A stretch of 28,576 bases of DNA from NCBI GenBank assembly GCA_016213125.1, contig JACRBR010000333.1, forward strand, positions 1 through 28,576. Direction: 5' to 3'. The notes beneath the pieces were generated by a model. The model was not told the DNA's origin, searched no databases, and worked only from the letters and a program-made list of their open reading frames with translations. The translations under genes were made by a program, and so were the position numbers. Shown here piece by piece: positions 27,738 to 28,576 of this stretch. This DNA comes from Chloroflexota bacterium (lineage in GTDB: Bacteria; Chloroflexota; Dehalococcoidia; DSTF01; JACRBR01). Every line of letters starts with the position of its first letter. Within the stretch, counting starts at the first letter, position 1.

Positions 27738-28033
27738 CGATGGTGGCAGCGCACCCTCGCGGCGATGCCTACCCGGAAGGGGCGACCTATCGGGACACGG
27801 GCTGCGACATTGCACCCTCGTGTCTGCGCTGTCCTCTGCCGTCCTGCCGCTACGATGAGCCGCTGCACGTGGCGGCGTCGCGGGAGCGCCGTGCGCGCGT
27901 GGTGGCGCTGTGGGATGGAGGGCTGGCGGTCGGGGCGATCGCGGTGGAGGTGGGGCTGTCGGAGCGGAGCGTGTACCGGGTGCTTCGAGATGGGGCGTCG
28001 AAGGCGCAGAGTGGAGGGGGGAGTCATCCGTGA
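27734..28033 (+). CDS. HTH protein with N-terminal Cys cluster
   Basis: The 99-residue protein from GTG 27734 (GTGA overlap; ATG 27740 is another start). The N-terminal half has CDIAPSCLRCPLPSCRYDEP, four cysteines in a compact zinc site (CPLxxCxYD pattern). The C-terminal half is a helix-turn-helix: RRARVVALWDGGLAVGAIAV, GLSERSVYRVLRDG. A regulator is likely, perhaps of the late or packaging genes that follow. Confidence 0.65.
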   Translation: MTMVAAHPRGDAYPEGATYRDTGCDIAPSCLRCPLPSCRYDEPLHVAASRERRARVVALWDGGLAVGAIAVEVGLSERSVYRVLRDGASKAQSGGGSHP

Positions 28034-28341
28034 CCCGACGACGCCCATTCGCCTCCGTCGCCCGCCCATCGTCCTCATCAGCGCAGGGCTACGGGGCGGA
28101 CTGGGCGCGGCTGAGGAGGGTCGTACTGTCTGAAGAACCAACATGCCGGAACTGCGGGAAGCCTGCGACTGACGTGGACCACATCCAAACCATCAAGCAG
28201 CGGCCGGAGCTACGGCTTGAGAGGTCCAATTTGAGGGCCCTCTGTCGGGGCTGCCACATGTCCATCACGGGGCGCCAAGGGGCGGCGTCGCACACCAGAA
28301 GCCGACGGCCGCGAGAGACACATCCGGGGTCGCTGCCGTGA
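28030..28341 (+). CDS. HNH endonuclease next to packaging genes
   Basis: The 103-residue protein from GTG 28030 (GTGA overlap). It has EEPTCRNCGKPATDVDHIQT, where CxxC and DVDH (48-51) begin the HNH metal site, then ERSNLRALCRGCHMS, with Asn67 and CxxCH at 72-76 completing the beta-beta-alpha fold. Short HNH proteins beside terminase genes help cut concatemers during packaging in many phages. Its place at the edge of the window and the following partial gene fit that role, but the terminase itself is not seen. Confidence 0.85.
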   Translation: MTRRRPFASVARPSSSSAQGYGADWARLRRVVLSEEPTCRNCGKPATDVDHIQTIKQRPELRLERSNLRALCRGCHMSITGRQGAASHTRSRRPRETHPGSLP

Positions 28342-28526
28342 GCAGCAAGCGCGCTGTGAGGCGCAAGGCTTGTGAGCGCAAGGTGCGGTTCTCCTCGCAG
28401 GACGAGGCGTGGGCGACCGCTCACCGGCTGATGAACGGGGCCGTCCCATACAAGTGTCGCTTCGGGGATCACTGGCACACTGGTCACCACACGGCGCTGT
28501 TGAGGCGCATTAGGGAGCGGACATGA
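28338..28526 (+). CDS. Small basic Cys/His protein after HNH
   Basis: GTG 28338 overlaps the HNH stop (GTGA). The 62-residue protein is basic (SSKRAVRRKACERKVRFSS) and ends with YKCRFGDHWHTGHHTALL, a C..H.H..HH cluster that may bind zinc. Similar small proteins accompany HNH and terminase genes in phages. No precise role is known. Confidence 0.55.
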   Translation: MSSKRAVRRKACERKVRFSSQDEAWATAHRLMNGAVPYKCRFGDHWHTGHHTALLRRIRERT

Positions 28527-28576
28527 CCGACGCGGGGGGCGGTCAAAATCCTTCCAATTCTATCACCCACGGAGAG
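28523..28576 (+). CDS. Partial gene running off the window, possibly terminase small subunit
   Basis: ATG 28523 overlaps the preceding TGA (ATGA) and the frame stays open to the window end (18 codons: MTDAGGGQNPSNSITHGE). Too short for any family. A terminase small subunit is suggested only by position after the HNH gene. Confidence 0.4.
   Translation, partial: MTDAGGGQNPSNSITHGE

Noticed and set aside
1..28576. Integrase, attachment site or partition genes
   Set aside because: No tyrosine or serine recombinase motifs and no ParA/ParB-like genes were seen, although a repressor is present; they may lie outside the window.
1..28576. CRISPR arrays or insertion sequences
   Set aside because: No regularly spaced repeats and no transposase frames were found.

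Overview
This window is a piece of a high-GC (about two thirds G+C by eye) tailed-phage genome. The evidence is a long tape-measure protein, a tail-chaperone frameshift and no sheath or contractile genes, so it looks like a siphovirus with a long non-contractile tail. A CI-like repressor, a divergent Cro-like gene with an operator array and a toxin-antitoxin pair suggest a temperate phage. No integrase is visible, and the capsid and terminase genes must lie outside the window: the window opens in the late structural operon and closes just as a gene after an HNH nuclease begins. The host cannot be named. High GC, many GTG starts and TAnnnT-type -10 boxes fit Actinomycetota or Chloroflexota, but this is a weak inference.

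Layout. 1-9514 (+): tail module, consisting of a Cys/His-rich gene, an antisense HNH endonuclease (496-1134), tail tube, G/G-T chaperones joined by a -1 frameshift at 1972-1978, tape measure, minor tail/baseplate proteins and a tail fibre with 27-residue repeats. 9547-11849 (+): a secreted Ig-like protein, then a string of very small membrane and Cys-rich proteins. 11846-13216 (+): lysis cassette, with a GH25 lysozyme followed by two small membrane proteins, each preceded by the same folded leader. A strong terminator (13249-13275) closes the late operon. 13281-14296 (-): RelE-like toxin, antitoxin and CI-like repressor, the last apparently made from a leaderless mRNA. 14342 onward (+): early operon from a well-formed promoter inside an array of ACTCCGCA sites, with a Cro-like protein, small unknown genes, RecT, a Dam-type adenine methylase, a DnaD-like replication protein, DnaB helicase, a membrane-anchored lysozyme-like protein, zinc-ribbon proteins, RusA, a decayed phage metallopeptidase homologue, a Gp37/Gp68 (DUF5131) protein, an HTH protein and an HNH nuclease next to the (unseen) packaging genes.

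How it works together. The repressor/Cro region decides between lysogeny and early expression. The early operon supplies replication initiation (DnaD-like plus DnaB), annealing recombination (RecT), junction resolution (RusA) and DNA methylation. Almost all early genes are joined by ATGA, GTGA or TGATG overlaps, so translation is heavily coupled. The late genes build the tail and lyse the cell.

The points most worth checking are: (i) the tail-tube gene next to the antisense HNH gene has no good canonical start and may begin at ATA; (ii) a conserved stem-loop leader sits before both holin-like genes; (iii) a 33-bp rusA scar (16828-16860) differs from the intact rusA only at synonymous positions; (iv) an antisense gene with its own promoter overlies the 3' part of an early gene; (v) tiny ORFs of 7 or 8 codons bridge some early genes; (vi) a tRNA-sized inverted-repeat structure lies at 15639-15732. 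I did not find a clearly recognisable new defence or mobile system, CRISPR array, tRNA or diversity-generating element.
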